64,000 bases of DNA from Planctomycetaceae bacterium (GTDB taxonomy: Bacteria > Planctomycetota > Planctomycetia > Pirellulales > Lacipirellulaceae). Positions within the stretch are counted from its first letter, which is position 1, and every line of letters begins with the position of its first letter. The DNA lies in the NCBI GenBank assembly GCA_002702655.1, contig PABB01000066.1, positions 186,001-250,000 on the forward strand, read 5' to 3'. Made by a program: the position numbers and the translations under genes. A model generated the notes under the pieces. It had not been told where the DNA came from. It saw only the letters and a program-made list of their open reading frames with translations, and made no database searches. Below, piece after piece: positions 9,038 through 18,058 of this stretch.

Positions 9038-11161
9038 TTATCGCACAGCCGCGGCCGGCTCGGCCGACATCCGCGGCGACGGTCTGGGGGACGCCATCGG
9101 ACCGGCCGTCCCCCCCTCGTGCGAAATATCTTCGGTCGAGGACGCATAGTGCACGCCGCGACCGTACGGGTACTTCCGCAATTCGTCGAGGTGCGCAAGC
9201 AAGATGCGGCGCACCTCGAGAATGCTCTGCGGATGCCGATGCACGCTCATGTGGTCGGCCGGAACCACGATCTGAGAGGCGGCGTGCTCGACCTGCGCGC
9301 TGGCCAGCGATACGACGCCGTCGCCCTCGCCGGCAATCCACATCGAGATCTTCTCTGTGAAGCCGTCGTCGTCCGCCTGCCCCACGACGTTGTGGTACTG
9401 CACCCAGGGCCCCGGTTCCGCCGTCAGCAGCGGCGGGATGAACGGCGAATGCGGCGAGAGCGAATCGATGCTGGTGTTGATTAGCAGCGACGGTTTGTCG
9501 ACGAAGAACCCCGGGTTCTTGGCAAACAACTCATTGCGACCTCGCAGCATCTGCGAGGGGATGCGAATCAGCTTGTTGCCCAGCCACCGCGTGAAGTCGT
9601 TTGAGAAGTCGCTTCCCTTATGCGGCGTGCCGATCGTCACGACGCGGCGAATCGACGGGTTCGGTTGGAAGAAGTACGTCGAGGCGAGCTGCTTGCGCAA
9701 CTCGTCGTCGGCCTGCAACTCGGCAAAGGGTTTCTCGCTGACGGTGCGCCAGAACTCGTCGCCGCTGTCGATGGTTTGCAGCTTCGACACCAGCCCGCCC
9801 ATGCTGTGCCCCACCAGCACCATCTGATCGAGCGCAGGCGCCCGCTTTTGCGGATCCAGAGCGCCGCGCATGTTCGCCAGATCAATTCGCATTTTGCCCG
9901 CCGACAGCCAAAACGGCTGGCCAGTCGGATACAGGTAGAACCAGAACTGGTAGTAATCGCGGATATACGGGTCGCTCCGTAAATCGTTGAACATCTCCAT
10001 CCATGTGACCGGGCTGGACCACAGGCCGTGCACCATGACCACGGGGATCTTGTCGGGGCTGTACGGCTCAAGCATGTAGAGCCCGGTGAGCGCCGCCGCC
10101 TTTTCCGGCTTGAGCAGTCCCAGCGTCGACACGCGATCGTCGTCAAGCGCCGGCTGGCTGAGATAATACGCCAACGGCGTACTGAGGTCGGTTTCCAGCG
10201 GGACCTTCACGCCCGCGATGGTCGCGCTGGTCGTCTCCAGCGGATCGTACAGTTCCAAAACGGCGCGCGTGATCGGCGGACCGGCGCCCTCGGGCGGTTG
10301 TGGTCCGTACTGGGCCGTTCGGATGCCCTCCGCCTCGATCCGCAGCAGCGCCGTCAGCGGGAACGACAGGTCGGGCGGATAGAATTGCTCGTCGGCGTCC
10401 GCGTCTTCGTGGTGACGCCGCATCGCGATGAGCGGCACGCCCAGCCCAAAATTGTGGTAGTGATTCCGCAGGCCGTGCACTTCGTAGTCAGTGACAAACT
10501 CCACGTGGTCCAGGTCGTCGGCATGCCAGCCGCGGCTCTTCAAGACGATCTGCAATTCGCACTCAACGCCATTGCAATGGATGACGTGCGATTTGCCCGG
10601 CTCAAGTCCGCCGTTCGCCTGAGCGATTCGCAATGTTCCTTCCAGCGCGCTGTTGTACAGATCGCAAGCTCGGCGGAACTGGGGATCGAACGGGTTGCTT
10701 TGCGCTGCGTAGCCGGTATCGAACAGGTACCGGTAGGCGTGCAGCACCGAGGCGCCGTAGAGTTCAAAAGCGTCGGTCAAACGCTTGGCGGATTCGGCCT
10801 TCTTCGCGCCCACGTAGGCCAGCTCGGCCTGCGCGTAGAGATGCTCGCGACTGGGCTCGCGATGGTCGATGGCGTCGATTTCGCGCAGCAACTCGCCGCG
10901 GTCGCCATCGAGACGTTCCACCAAATCGTAGCGACGCAGCATTTGCATCGTCCGCTCAGTCGGCTTGGGGCCGCTACTGGCAAGCAGTCCCAGGGTGTCG
11001 GCGAGCGGGTTGCGCGGCGTCGAACGGACCGAGACCCAGCGATTGGAGCTTGCGCACCCGCCGCTTGATGCACCGACGATGACAAGGACCGCGATGCACC
11101 ACAGAGGCGCACGACAAGATCGCGTTTCGCGTATTGGATTGGCCGCGTCCATGCCCAGCAA
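9038..11161 (-). CDS. Exported alpha/beta hydrolase, lipase-like
   Basis: 707 residues. An N-terminal hydrophobic segment (about 19-35) ending in ASSGGC suggests a lipoprotein or cleaved signal, though the -3 residue is not a classic lipobox Leu. The first 350 residues are of no recognised family. The C-terminal half is an alpha/beta hydrolase: VMVHGLWSSPVTWMEM (oxyanion region), GHSMGG with nucleophile Ser453, TIGTPHKGSDFSN, and a late PADHMSVHRHP that probably supplies the catalytic His. This set resembles triacylglycerol lipases and PGAP1-like hydrolases. The substrate is unknown. It is convergent with csrA copy 1. Confidence 0.75.
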   Translation of the reverse strand: MLGMDAANPIRETRSCRAPLWCIAVLVIVGASSGGCASSNRWVSVRSTPRNPLADTLGLLASSGPKPTERTMQMLRRYDLVERLDGDRGELLREIDAIDHREPSREHLYAQAELAYVGAKKAESAKRLTDAFELYGASVLHAYRYLFDTGYAAQSNPFDPQFRRACDLYNSALEGTLRIAQANGGLEPGKSHVIHCNGVECELQIVLKSRGWHADDLDHVEFVTDYEVHGLRNHYHNFGLGVPLIAMRRHHEDADADEQFYPPDLSFPLTALLRIEAEGIRTAQYGPQPPEGAGPPITRAVLELYDPLETTSATIAGVKVPLETDLSTPLAYYLSQPALDDDRVSTLGLLKPEKAAALTGLYMLEPYSPDKIPVVMVHGLWSSPVTWMEMFNDLRSDPYIRDYYQFWFYLYPTGQPFWLSAGKMRIDLANMRGALDPQKRAPALDQMVLVGHSMGGLVSKLQTIDSGDEFWRTVSEKPFAELQADDELRKQLASTYFFQPNPSIRRVVTIGTPHKGSDFSNDFTRWLGNKLIRIPSQMLRGRNELFAKNPGFFVDKPSLLINTSIDSLSPHSPFIPPLLTAEPGPWVQYHNVVGQADDDGFTEKISMWIAGEGDGVVSLASAQVEHAASQIVVPADHMSVHRHPQSILEVRRILLAHLDELRKYPYGRGVHYASSTEDISHEGGTAGPMASPRPSPRMSAEPAAAVR

Positions 11162-11439
11162 TCTGACGGTCCCGAGATGCTCTCGACCGCCTGCGGACGG
11201 TTTGCCGCAGGGTCGGGGCGGGACGGTAAGAGATGTCAGAGGGGCGCGTCAACGCCGACGTGCTTGCTAGCGGCCGACGAAATGGACGGACATAACGTCG
11301 TTGCTAGCACAAACTTCCAATCAACGAGGGCGACAAGGCATGCCGTCCGCCCTGCGCCCAGCGAGGCTCTGGCAGCGTGCGATGGCCTTGTTCCCAATCG
11401 TTGAAGTCAACACCGCGAACTACGACAGCCACGAGAAGG

Positions 11440-11718
11440 CTAGGCGACGGATTGAGATGCCGATTCGACGCCCGTCAGGCCCAGTTGGGCAATGACGCAG
11501 GCCGCACTCGTTGCCGCGTTGGCCTCGACCGACTCGTCTTCGGCTGCTTCAGCTTCGAATTCCTTGGCGGCTTGCAGCAGTTCGCCGCGCAGGATTCGCA
11601 TTTCCCGCGGCGCTTCAACCGCCAGGGTCACGCGATTGCCGGCGATCCGGCGAACCTCTACGACGATCCCGTCGCCCACATGAATTTTCTCGCCGACTTT
11701 GCGACTGAGCACCAGCAT
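11440..11718 (-). CDS. csrA: Carbon storage regulator CsrA, copy 2
   Basis: 92 residues with the CsrA core MLVLSRKVGEKIHVGDGIVVEV...MRILRGELL and a shorter Ala/Glu-rich tail than copy 1. The two cores clearly differ, so this is not a recent duplication. The start is the ATG at 11716-11718, preceded by GGGAGGA eight bases away; an upstream in-frame ATG at 11793 would overlap the promoter element and lacks homology. Its predicted promoter shares 16 of 20 bases with that of copy 1. Confidence 0.93.
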   Translation of the reverse strand: MLVLSRKVGEKIHVGDGIVVEVRRIAGNRVTLAVEAPREMRILRGELLQAAKEFEAEAAEDESVEANAATSAACVIAQLGLTGVESASQSVA

Positions 11719-11796
11719 CCTACTGTCCTCCCGTTTGGAAAAGTTAATCTGACGCCTGCACCAACGCATGCCCCGCGTCGTGGTTACGCTCAAAAG

Positions 11797-11816
11797 TTAC
11801 GCACTTGGTATGCCAA
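11797..11816 (-). promoter_or_regulatory. Candidate sigma-54 (-24/-12) promoter of csrA copy 2
   Basis: On the minus strand TTGGCATA-CCAA-GTGCGTAA, with GG and GC separated by 10 bases. TTGGCA, the central CC and GTGCGTAA are identical to the element before csrA copy 1. The -12 GC lies about 83 bases before the ATG. Confidence 0.5.
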
Positions 11817-12142
11817 CGGATTCCTGAACGACTTGATTGAACGGATCAAGCGGCGCAACTCCTTTTGCTGTAGGAAATTACAAACAGTTGCCATTCGCCG
11901 TTGCAGTGTGGTTCTGACTGGATGGACGCCGTTGAGCGTCTCACGCCGGGATTGGCGTCCCGTTTTGAGACTTGCCGTCAGCGTTGCCCTCGTTCGTGCC
12001 GCCGGGATTCCCGCGCTTGCCCCGCCGGCCATGTGCAAGCCGCGGGCCTCGCGTTAATGTGTCTGATCGCTCCGTACGTTAAACCGCTGGTTATTAGTCC
12101 GAAATCACAGCCGTTCGTCACGCATTTGCCCCGAGTTTCGCC
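11817..12142. other. Intergenic region between csrA copy 2 and the M24 peptidase gene
   Basis: 326 bases between divergent genes. A promoter for the peptidase gene is expected, but no strong hexamers, hairpin or small gene could be supported. Confidence 0.3.
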
Positions 12143-13249
12143 ATGGATGCTTTCACCCCCAACTTGGACGCCTGCCGCGGCCGCCAGCAACGCCTGCTCG
12201 CCGAGATGCAGAAACAGGGCTGGAAACGGGTGATTGCGACTCGCGGCGAAACTGTGCAGTGGCTATCGGGCGTTTACCTAGGGCCGTTGTGGTCGCCGTG
12301 CGCCGCCCTCGACGCCGACGGGCGTTTGACGCTGGCCCTGCCGAATCGAAAACGCGACACTCCCGCGGCCGCTGACGAGGTGGTCGGTTACGAGGCCAAG
12401 TGGCACTCGACCTTTCGCAACGATCAACCAGCAGCCAGTGCGGCGGCGCTGACAGCGGCGCTGGCGCCGCCAACGGGGCTCGTCGCGGTGGAATGGTCGC
12501 AATGGCGGACGTATCTGCAGGCCGCGGCGGGCGAGTCGCCGGCCGATGTGGAATCGACGCTGTTTTCGCTGCGGCGGCACAAGGACCCCGACGAGTTGCG
12601 GATGATGCAGCGGGCCAACGACGCCAACCGGGCGATGTTCGCTCGGGCCCGCGACGTCGTGGAGCCGGGACTCACCGAGTTGGACCTGTACAACGAACTC
12701 CACGCCGCCGCTGTGCGGATACTAGGCGAGCCGCTCACCTACTTTGGCCAGGATTTTCGTGCGAACGCCCGCGGCGGGGCGCCACGAGACCGCGCTGCCC
12801 AGGCCGGCGAGTTGTGGATTCTGGACTTGGGCGTTGGGTTCCGCGGTTACTTCAGCGACAACGCTCGGACGTTGGCGGTGGGCGGCGATCCGACGCCGGC
12901 CCAGCAGGACGCCTGGCGGCGCCTGGCGGACGTTTTTCCGTTGGTGGAGTCGACTGTCAAGCCGGGCGTGAGCTGTCGGGAACTGCACGAGCAGGTGCAA
13001 GCAATGCTCGACGACGCCGCGCCGTGGGCGTTCAATCACCACTTGGGGCACGGCGTGGGTCTCGCCCCGCACGAGGGACCGCACCTGAACCCGCAGTGGG
13101 ACGAGACGTTCGCCGTCGGCGACTTCTTCACTGTCGAGCCGGGGCTCTATCACGACGAGCTCCGCCACGGTATCCGTCTGGAGCAGAATTACGTGGTCAC
13201 CGACTCGGGCGTGCAACTGCTGACCGACTGGCCGTTGGAGCTTGTCTGA
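12143..13249 (+). CDS. M24 family metallopeptidase, Xaa-Pro aminopeptidase-like
   Basis: 368 residues. N-terminal creatinase-like domain (1-140), then the pita-bread catalytic domain. All five di-metal ligands can be placed: D228 (LWILDLG), D239 (FSDNART), H303 (GHGVGLAPHEGP), E332 (FTVEPGLY) and E347 (IRLEQNY). A second His in the HHLGHG block fits the proton-shuttle position. Such enzymes remove an N-terminal residue preceding proline in the cytoplasm. No signal peptide. No obvious Shine-Dalgarno before the ATG. The exact specificity (aminopeptidase P, prolidase or creatinase-like) is not certain. Confidence 0.87.
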   Translation: MDAFTPNLDACRGRQQRLLAEMQKQGWKRVIATRGETVQWLSGVYLGPLWSPCAALDADGRLTLALPNRKRDTPAAADEVVGYEAKWHSTFRNDQPAASAAALTAALAPPTGLVAVEWSQWRTYLQAAAGESPADVESTLFSLRRHKDPDELRMMQRANDANRAMFARARDVVEPGLTELDLYNELHAAAVRILGEPLTYFGQDFRANARGGAPRDRAAQAGELWILDLGVGFRGYFSDNARTLAVGGDPTPAQQDAWRRLADVFPLVESTVKPGVSCRELHEQVQAMLDDAAPWAFNHHLGHGVGLAPHEGPHLNPQWDETFAVGDFFTVEPGLYHDELRHGIRLEQNYVVTDSGVQLLTDWPLELV

Positions 13250-13403
13250 TTTCGCGAGACCCTGGACGCTGCTGGCAATCCTTCTGTCGCGTTCGACGGC
13301 CAAGTGCGATTGACGCTCCCCAGCGGCTTTGCCAACATCCGCGACCCTTGTTGTCGGCGCGGCTGCGCGCTGGCGGGCCCGTCAGGTTCGCGGGGCGAAA
13401 TGA

Positions 13404-14213
13404 ATGTCCGCTGGCTTTTGCGATATCCACTGTCATTTGCTCCCCGGAATCGACGACGGCGCCACCGATTTGGCTGCTTCGCTGGCGATGGCTCGGATGG
13501 CCGCCGCAGACGGCACGCGCACGATCGTGGTTACGCCGCACCAAATGGGCAACTTCGCGCACAACCGCGGCGACGACATTCGCGCTCGCGCCGCGGCTCT
13601 GCAGAAAGAGATCGATGCAGCGGACATCCCGCTCTCGATCCTGCCCGGCGGCGACGTGCGGATCGACGACGGGATGATCGAGGGGCTGCTGTCGGGCGAT
13701 GTTCTCACGCTGGGCGACCACGGCAAACATGTGCTGCTTGAGTTGCCGCACGAGACCTACCTGCCGCTGGAGGGTCTGCTTGCTGAACTGAAGCGGCATG
13801 GCATGACGGGCGTTCTGTCGCACCCGGAACGCAATCGCGGCTTGCTTCAGTCGCCGGAGTTGTTGGCGCCGTTGGTCGATTCGGGCTGCCTCATGCAGGT
13901 CACAGCCGGCAGCCTGATGGGCACGTTCGGCAGCGCGAGTCAGCGTTTGAGCGAATGGATGGTCCAGCAAGGACTGGTGCATTTCCTGGCTAGCGACGCG
14001 CACAGCCCGGCCAAGCGTCGGCCGCTGCTCAATCGCGCCTACCTGCGAATGAAAGAACTGGCCGGTTCGGAAGTCGCCCTGGCGACGTGCTGCGATTTCC
14101 CAGCTCGGGTGGCCGCAGGCAAACCCGTCCCGCGCGGACGACTCTTGGGCGCCGCGAAGTCTGCGGCGCGCGGCGGTTGGCGACGACTTTTCGGTTCTCG
14201 ACGAGCAGCTTGA
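13404..14213 (+). CDS. PHP-type tyrosine-protein phosphatase (CpsB/YwqE-like)
   Basis: 269 residues of the PHP metal-dependent phosphatase family that dephosphorylates BY-kinases controlling capsule and exopolysaccharide export. Seen: DIHCHLLPGIDDGA at the N-terminus (metal ligands), MARMAAADGTRTIVVTPH, the SHPERNRGLL block, and HFLASDAHSP near the C-terminus. These are the usual CpsB signatures in order. The Arg-rich C-terminal tail is extra. No BY-kinase gene is visible here. The stop overlaps the next gene's start (TGATG at 14211-14215), so the two are probably co-translated. Confidence 0.88.
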   Translation: MSAGFCDIHCHLLPGIDDGATDLAASLAMARMAAADGTRTIVVTPHQMGNFAHNRGDDIRARAAALQKEIDAADIPLSILPGGDVRIDDGMIEGLLSGDVLTLGDHGKHVLLELPHETYLPLEGLLAELKRHGMTGVLSHPERNRGLLQSPELLAPLVDSGCLMQVTAGSLMGTFGSASQRLSEWMVQQGLVHFLASDAHSPAKRRPLLNRAYLRMKELAGSEVALATCCDFPARVAAGKPVPRGRLLGAAKSAARGGWRRLFGSRRAA

Positions 14214-15022
14214 TGCAACAGTTCACGCGCCGCAACTTTCTGCAAGCAAGCGTTTGCGCTGCGCTGGCTGGCGGCCCCGCCTACCGGTCCGCAGCGGCCG
14301 TCGCGAATTCCGCGGCTTGGGTCGACCGGCGTGTTTACGGTCCATTTCAGGTCGTCGCCGCGTTTCCGCTGCAGGGACTCGACCGCGAGCTGGCCGATCT
14401 GGGCTACCTTCAGGGCGAGCTGCAACGCACGCTGGCAATGCGACCGCCGCAGCAAGCCGTTGACGTGTACCTGTCCGCCGACGAACGCTCGCACAAGCAG
14501 TTCCTGCAAAGTCGCTTTCCGCGGATTCCCTACCGCCGGGCGTTGTACGTGCAGTCCGGCGGACGCGGAGCGGTGTATGCGTTTGATCACCGCGACCTAC
14601 CCACCGACCTGCGGCACGAATGCACCCACGCGCTGCTGCATACCGACTTGGCGATGGTGCCGCTGTGGCTGGACGAAGGACTGGCCGAGTATTTCGAACC
14701 GCCCCTGGCCCAGCGGGCGTTCCACCACGAGCATCTCCGCACGCTCCGTTGGAATCTGCGGTTGGGCATGGTTCGCTCGATTGCTTCGCTCGAGTCGATT
14801 CACTCGCTCGACGACATGGGGGCCGAGGAGTACCGCTACGCGTGGGCGTGGGCGCATTTCATGCTGCATGGCCCCGTGGCGGCCCATCGGGCGCTCACCG
14901 GCTTTCTGGCGGACATCCGCCGCGGCAATCCGCCGGGGGTGCTCTCGGCGCGGCTTGAGCAAGCCGTTCCCGAGGCTGAGGCGCAACTCGTGCGGCACTT
15001 CAAGCACTGGCGACGCGGCTGA
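14213..15022 (+). CDS. Tat-exported HExxH protein, putative metallopeptidase
   Basis: 269 residues from the ATG at 14213, which overlaps the previous stop by one base. The N-terminus is a twin-arginine signal (TRRNFLQAS followed by an Ala-rich stretch), so the protein should be exported folded. HECTH at 135-139 and a Glu in WLDEGLAEYFE (E155) give a gluzincin-like zinc site. The rest matches no family I recognise. The metal requirement of the fold fits Tat export. Coupling to the phosphatase gene hints at an envelope task, but this is inference. Confidence 0.7.
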   Translation: MQQFTRRNFLQASVCAALAGGPAYRSAAAVANSAAWVDRRVYGPFQVVAAFPLQGLDRELADLGYLQGELQRTLAMRPPQQAVDVYLSADERSHKQFLQSRFPRIPYRRALYVQSGGRGAVYAFDHRDLPTDLRHECTHALLHTDLAMVPLWLDEGLAEYFEPPLAQRAFHHEHLRTLRWNLRLGMVRSIASLESIHSLDDMGAEEYRYAWAWAHFMLHGPVAAHRALTGFLADIRRGNPPGVLSARLEQAVPEAEAQLVRHFKHWRRG

Positions 15023-15209
15023 ATTCGTCGCGTTTTCGCGGCGACCCTTCCGCATGTGCAGATGCTGTCAGTCGGCCAAAAGAACTCTTGGCCGTCCAAG
15101 CGTTAGAATCTGCCTAAATCGCCAAAACGCGTTGGAGCGGGACGGCTCTGCGCGCCGATGCTGAAATCACGATCCTATGCGCGAGCGCGTTGCGCGGTCG
15201 CACATACGT

Positions 15210-15226
15210 TTGGCAACCTCACCGCA
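15210..15226 (+). promoter_or_regulatory. Weak candidate -24/-12 element
   Basis: TTGGCAACCTCACCGCA has GG and GC exactly 10 bases apart and a good -24 half, but the -12 half is CCGC rather than TTGC. It lies 80 bases before the ATG at 15305, a spacing like that of the two csrA elements. Could be chance. Confidence 0.25.
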
Positions 15227-15304
15227 TATATCAACACCTGTTGATCGCCGACCCGGGCGGGAGCGCCCGTGTTCAATCAAACCAGATCTCGAGGAGCGTT
15301 TGGC

Positions 15305-15850
15305 ATGAAGCTACGTCATCTCCAAGAATTTGCCGCCGTGGCAGCTTGTATGTGCATGCTGTCGGCGCCGGCGCTGGCCGCCCCAGGCGCCCCCTCCGTG
15401 CAGCGTCCTGCCGACGTGGCGCTGGGCGACGGCGGCACGCTGGTCGGTCAACTGGTCGACGCGCAAGGAGCGCCGCTCGCTGGCGCCCCCGTCTCGATTC
15501 AGTCGGGCGGTCGCGAGATCGTTCGCGCGACCACGGACGCCCAGGGCCAATTCAGCATCACGGGCTTGAAGGGCGGTATGCTGGAAATCGCTGCTCCCGG
15601 TCACTACCAGTCGTATCGCTGCTGGGCTCCGCGCACCGCCCCGCCGGCGGCCAACTCCGGCGTCCTGATGGTTGCCAACGGCGACCTGCTGCGCGGCCAG
15701 TACGGCGCGTGCCCCACGCCTGGATGCAGCCCCGGTCCCTTCGGGACGGCCATGGGCTGGGTCGCTCAGCACCCGCTGATCACCGCCGGCGTGGTCGCCG
15801 CGGCGATCGCGATTCCCTTGGCGATTGACGACGACGATCCTGCTAGCTGA
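15305..15850 (+). CDS. Secreted carboxypeptidase-regulatory-like domain protein, paralogue 1 (DDDDPAS tail)
   Basis: 181 residues: signal peptide (about 1-25), one carboxypeptidase-regulatory-like (CarboxypepD_reg) beta-sandwich (LVGQLVDAQGAPLAGAPVS...ARATTDAQGQFSITGLKGG), a Cys-containing linker (YRCWAPRTAPPA and CPTPGC), and a C-terminal hydrophobic helix followed by DDDDPAS. GAGGAG eight bases before the ATG at 15305 supports this start over an upstream in-frame ATG at 15269. A strong terminator follows. The next gene is a paralogue with the same architecture and the same last residues. The function is unknown; the layout suggests a surface protein held by its C-terminal helix. Confidence 0.75.
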   Translation: MKLRHLQEFAAVAACMCMLSAPALAAPGAPSVQRPADVALGDGGTLVGQLVDAQGAPLAGAPVSIQSGGREIVRATTDAQGQFSITGLKGGMLEIAAPGHYQSYRCWAPRTAPPAANSGVLMVANGDLLRGQYGACPTPGCSPGPFGTAMGWVAQHPLITAGVVAAAIAIPLAIDDDDPAS

Positions 15851-15903
15851 GTTGAGTCGCGATTGCGGCGACGTCTGCTAGCCGAAAAGAGCTAAGCAAC
15901 ACC

Positions 15904-15938
15904 GGCCGGGCAGCCAATTGGCTGCCCGGCCTTCTTTC
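15904..15938 (+). terminator. Rho-independent terminator
   Basis: Perfect 12-bp stem GGCCGGGCAGCC (15904-15915), AATT loop, GGCTGCCCGGCC (15920-15931), then TTCTTTC. It separates the two paralogous secreted-protein genes, so each is its own transcription unit. Confidence 0.85.
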
Positions 15939-16075
15939 GTTGTGGGCAGACGCAATCGCCCTTTTTCCGCCCTGCGAGAACTGGTACGTTCCGCGGGCCG
16001 ACGGCCGATCGTCCGCCCGTCGGGCAGACAGACTGCATTTTGTCACCAGCCGCGGGGGGCGTTCAGGAGAGTCAC

Positions 16076-16633
16076 ATGAAGGGATTCGACACGTGGGCGC
16101 GACGCAGCGCCTGGACGGCCGCAGCGATGTTGGTGCTGCAACCGGCCGCATTGTTCGCGCAGGGACCGGCCGCCGCAACGATCGCTTCGGCGGCGAAGGC
16201 CATTGACGTGAAGCTCGACGCACACGGCGCGTTGAGCGGCCAGGTCGTGTCGCCGCAGGGGCAGCCTATCGCCGGCGTGGCCGTCGCGGTCGCGAATGCC
16301 AAGGCGCCGACTTTCGCCGTCACGGATCAACAGGGCCAATTCCGCCTGGATGGTCTGCGCGGCGGCGTGCACCAACTGCAGATCGGCAACAGCGTGCAGA
16401 CGTGTCGGGCGTGGACCGCGCAGGCCGCTCCGCCCAGTGCGGTCCCCGGACTGTTGGTCGTGCAGGATTCGCGCGTGGTGTTGGCCCAGCACTGCGGCAG
16501 CCCGGTCGCGTGCGGCCTGGCGGGCTGCAAGGAAGCGCTTGCCAATCCGCTGGTCGTGGGCGGCCTGATCGCCGCCGCGATCGCCATCCCCGTGGCGATT
16601 CACAATGCCGACGACGACGACCCGGCGAGCTGA
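16076..16633 (+). CDS. Secreted carboxypeptidase-regulatory-like domain protein, paralogue 2 (DDDDPAS tail)
   Basis: 185 residues with the same plan as its upstream neighbour: signal peptide (about 1-30, ending ALFAQG), a regulatory-like domain (LSGQVVSPQGQPIAGVAVA...AVTDQQGQFRLDGLRGG), a Cys-bearing middle (TCRAWTAQAAPPS, CGSPVACGLAGC), a hydrophobic segment AAAIAIPVAI and the tail DDDDPAS. AGGAG precedes the ATG at 16076. The domain cores have diverged well while the C-terminal segment is nearly identical, which points to selection on the tail. It has its own terminator. Confidence 0.75.
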   Translation: MKGFDTWARRSAWTAAAMLVLQPAALFAQGPAAATIASAAKAIDVKLDAHGALSGQVVSPQGQPIAGVAVAVANAKAPTFAVTDQQGQFRLDGLRGGVHQLQIGNSVQTCRAWTAQAAPPSAVPGLLVVQDSRVVLAQHCGSPVACGLAGCKEALANPLVVGGLIAAAIAIPVAIHNADDDDPAS

Positions 16634-16663
16634 TTGCTGATTTGCCAGAGTCGAACAATCTTT

Positions 16664-16704
16664 CAGGGCCGCCAACGCACATGCGTTGGCGGCCCTGTTT
16701 CTTT
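16664..16704 (+). terminator. Rho-independent terminator
   Basis: 16-bp stem CAGGGCCGCCAACGCA (16664-16679) pairing with TGCGTTGGCGGCCCTG (16682-16697), followed by TTTCTTT. Ends the paralogue 2 transcript. Confidence 0.85.
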
Positions 16705-16846
16705 GGTGTTTGTCGCCGGGACGCGATAGACTGGCGGTCTTGAGTTCGCTGGAAACTGGCCCCACCTGCGCCCCGTGCCAACGCCGTGCCGTGGCCGCCG
16801 AAATCACGATGTGCTCCAGGAAACGCCAACCGTCGATTGATCTGTT

Positions 16847-18058
16847 GTGACGCTCAACGTTGTCATCGTCGTCGTGGCCCTGGTCGTGGCGGGGCTGCTC
16901 GCGTTTTCGCCGCGGCTGGCTCGTTCGTCGCGTTGGCAGGCCACGCTCACGCCGCTCGCTTCGATCATGGGAAGCGGGTTTCTGGTCAGCGCACCGCTGT
17001 TGGCCGGCGCCGTGGGGAACCTGGCCGTTCTCTGCATGGCGGTACTGCTGGCCCTCGCCTACGCCGTCGGCAGCGCGATCCGGTTCAACATTCGGCACTT
17101 CGAGCCGATCGAACGCGACGGGGAGGGGCCGGCCCAGATCATCGCGTTTCTGTCTCGCATCGTCCTGGCCGGGGCTTACTTCATCTCGGTCACTTACTAC
17201 CTGCAACTGCTCGCTGCCTTTGTCGGCAATGGTCTTGGAATTACTAGCGAGGTCGCACAGAACGCCTTGACCAGTTTGCTGTTGATCGTCATCGGCGGCG
17301 TGGGCATGTGGCGCGGGCTCAAGGAACTGGAAGGACTGGAGAAGTACGCCGTCGCGCTCAACTTGGGCATGATCGGCGCCTTGCTGACGGGGCTGGCGGT
17401 CTACAACATTCGTGCGGCCGCGGACGGCTCCTGGGCGCTGCCGGAAATCTCGTCCGACATCAACCTCCGCGACGCCCGCATCTTGCTGGGGCTGCTGATT
17501 GTCGTGCAGGGGTTCGAGACCTCGCGCTATCTGGGCGACGAACATCCGCCCGAGGTGCGAATTGCCACGATGCGGGTGGCGCAACTGGTCTCCTCGGCGA
17601 TCTACCTATCGTTCCTCGCACTGGCGACGATCCTGTTTCGCGACGGGCTGGGCGCCGACGTGACGGCGATTGTCGTTATGTCCAAGCCGGTCGCTTCGGT
17701 GCTTCCGCTACTGATTTCCGTGGCGGCGGTGGGCAGCCAATTCAGCGCCGCAGTAGCCGACAACGAAGGCGCCGGCGGGTTGATCGAAGACATCACCCAC
17801 CGCCGTTTGCCGGAGAAATACGCCTACCTGCTGATCCTGGCGATTACGCTGACGCTCACCTGGCAAACCAATGTGAACCGCATCATCGCGTATGCCTCGC
17901 GGGCGTTCGCATTGTACTACACGCTGCAATGCACTGTGGCATTGCTCACGGCATGGCAAACAACAGACCTGCCCGGGCGAAAGCGACGGCTGGTTACGTT
18001 CGCCGCGCTGACAGTGGCATGCCTGGCGGTGTTTGCATTTGGCCTGCCGGCGGAATGA
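16847..18058 (+). CDS. Multi-span transporter, APC-superfamily-like
   Basis: 403 residues with eleven or twelve predicted helices; the first is MTLNVVIVVVALVVAGLLAF. Unbroken helix-loop pattern and blocks such as LASIMGSGFLVSAPLLAGAVGN (reminiscent of the unwound first helix of amino-acid permeases) suggest the APC superfamily. The start is a GTG with no clear Shine-Dalgarno; the alternative is a later Met. No neighbour suggests the substrate. Family assignment is moderate; membrane location is secure. Confidence 0.65.
   Translation: MTLNVVIVVVALVVAGLLAFSPRLARSSRWQATLTPLASIMGSGFLVSAPLLAGAVGNLAVLCMAVLLALAYAVGSAIRFNIRHFEPIERDGEGPAQIIAFLSRIVLAGAYFISVTYYLQLLAAFVGNGLGITSEVAQNALTSLLLIVIGGVGMWRGLKELEGLEKYAVALNLGMIGALLTGLAVYNIRAAADGSWALPEISSDINLRDARILLGLLIVVQGFETSRYLGDEHPPEVRIATMRVAQLVSSAIYLSFLALATILFRDGLGADVTAIVVMSKPVASVLPLLISVAAVGSQFSAAVADNEGAGGLIEDITHRRLPEKYAYLLILAITLTLTWQTNVNRIIAYASRAFALYYTLQCTVALLTAWQTTDLPGRKRRLVTFAALTVACLAVFAFGLPAE

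Noticed and set aside
16043-17584. 513-codon minus-strand frame across the second DDDDPAS gene and the transporter
   Set aside because: It runs through a rho-independent terminator and two genes with clear start signals; composition is that of a shadow.
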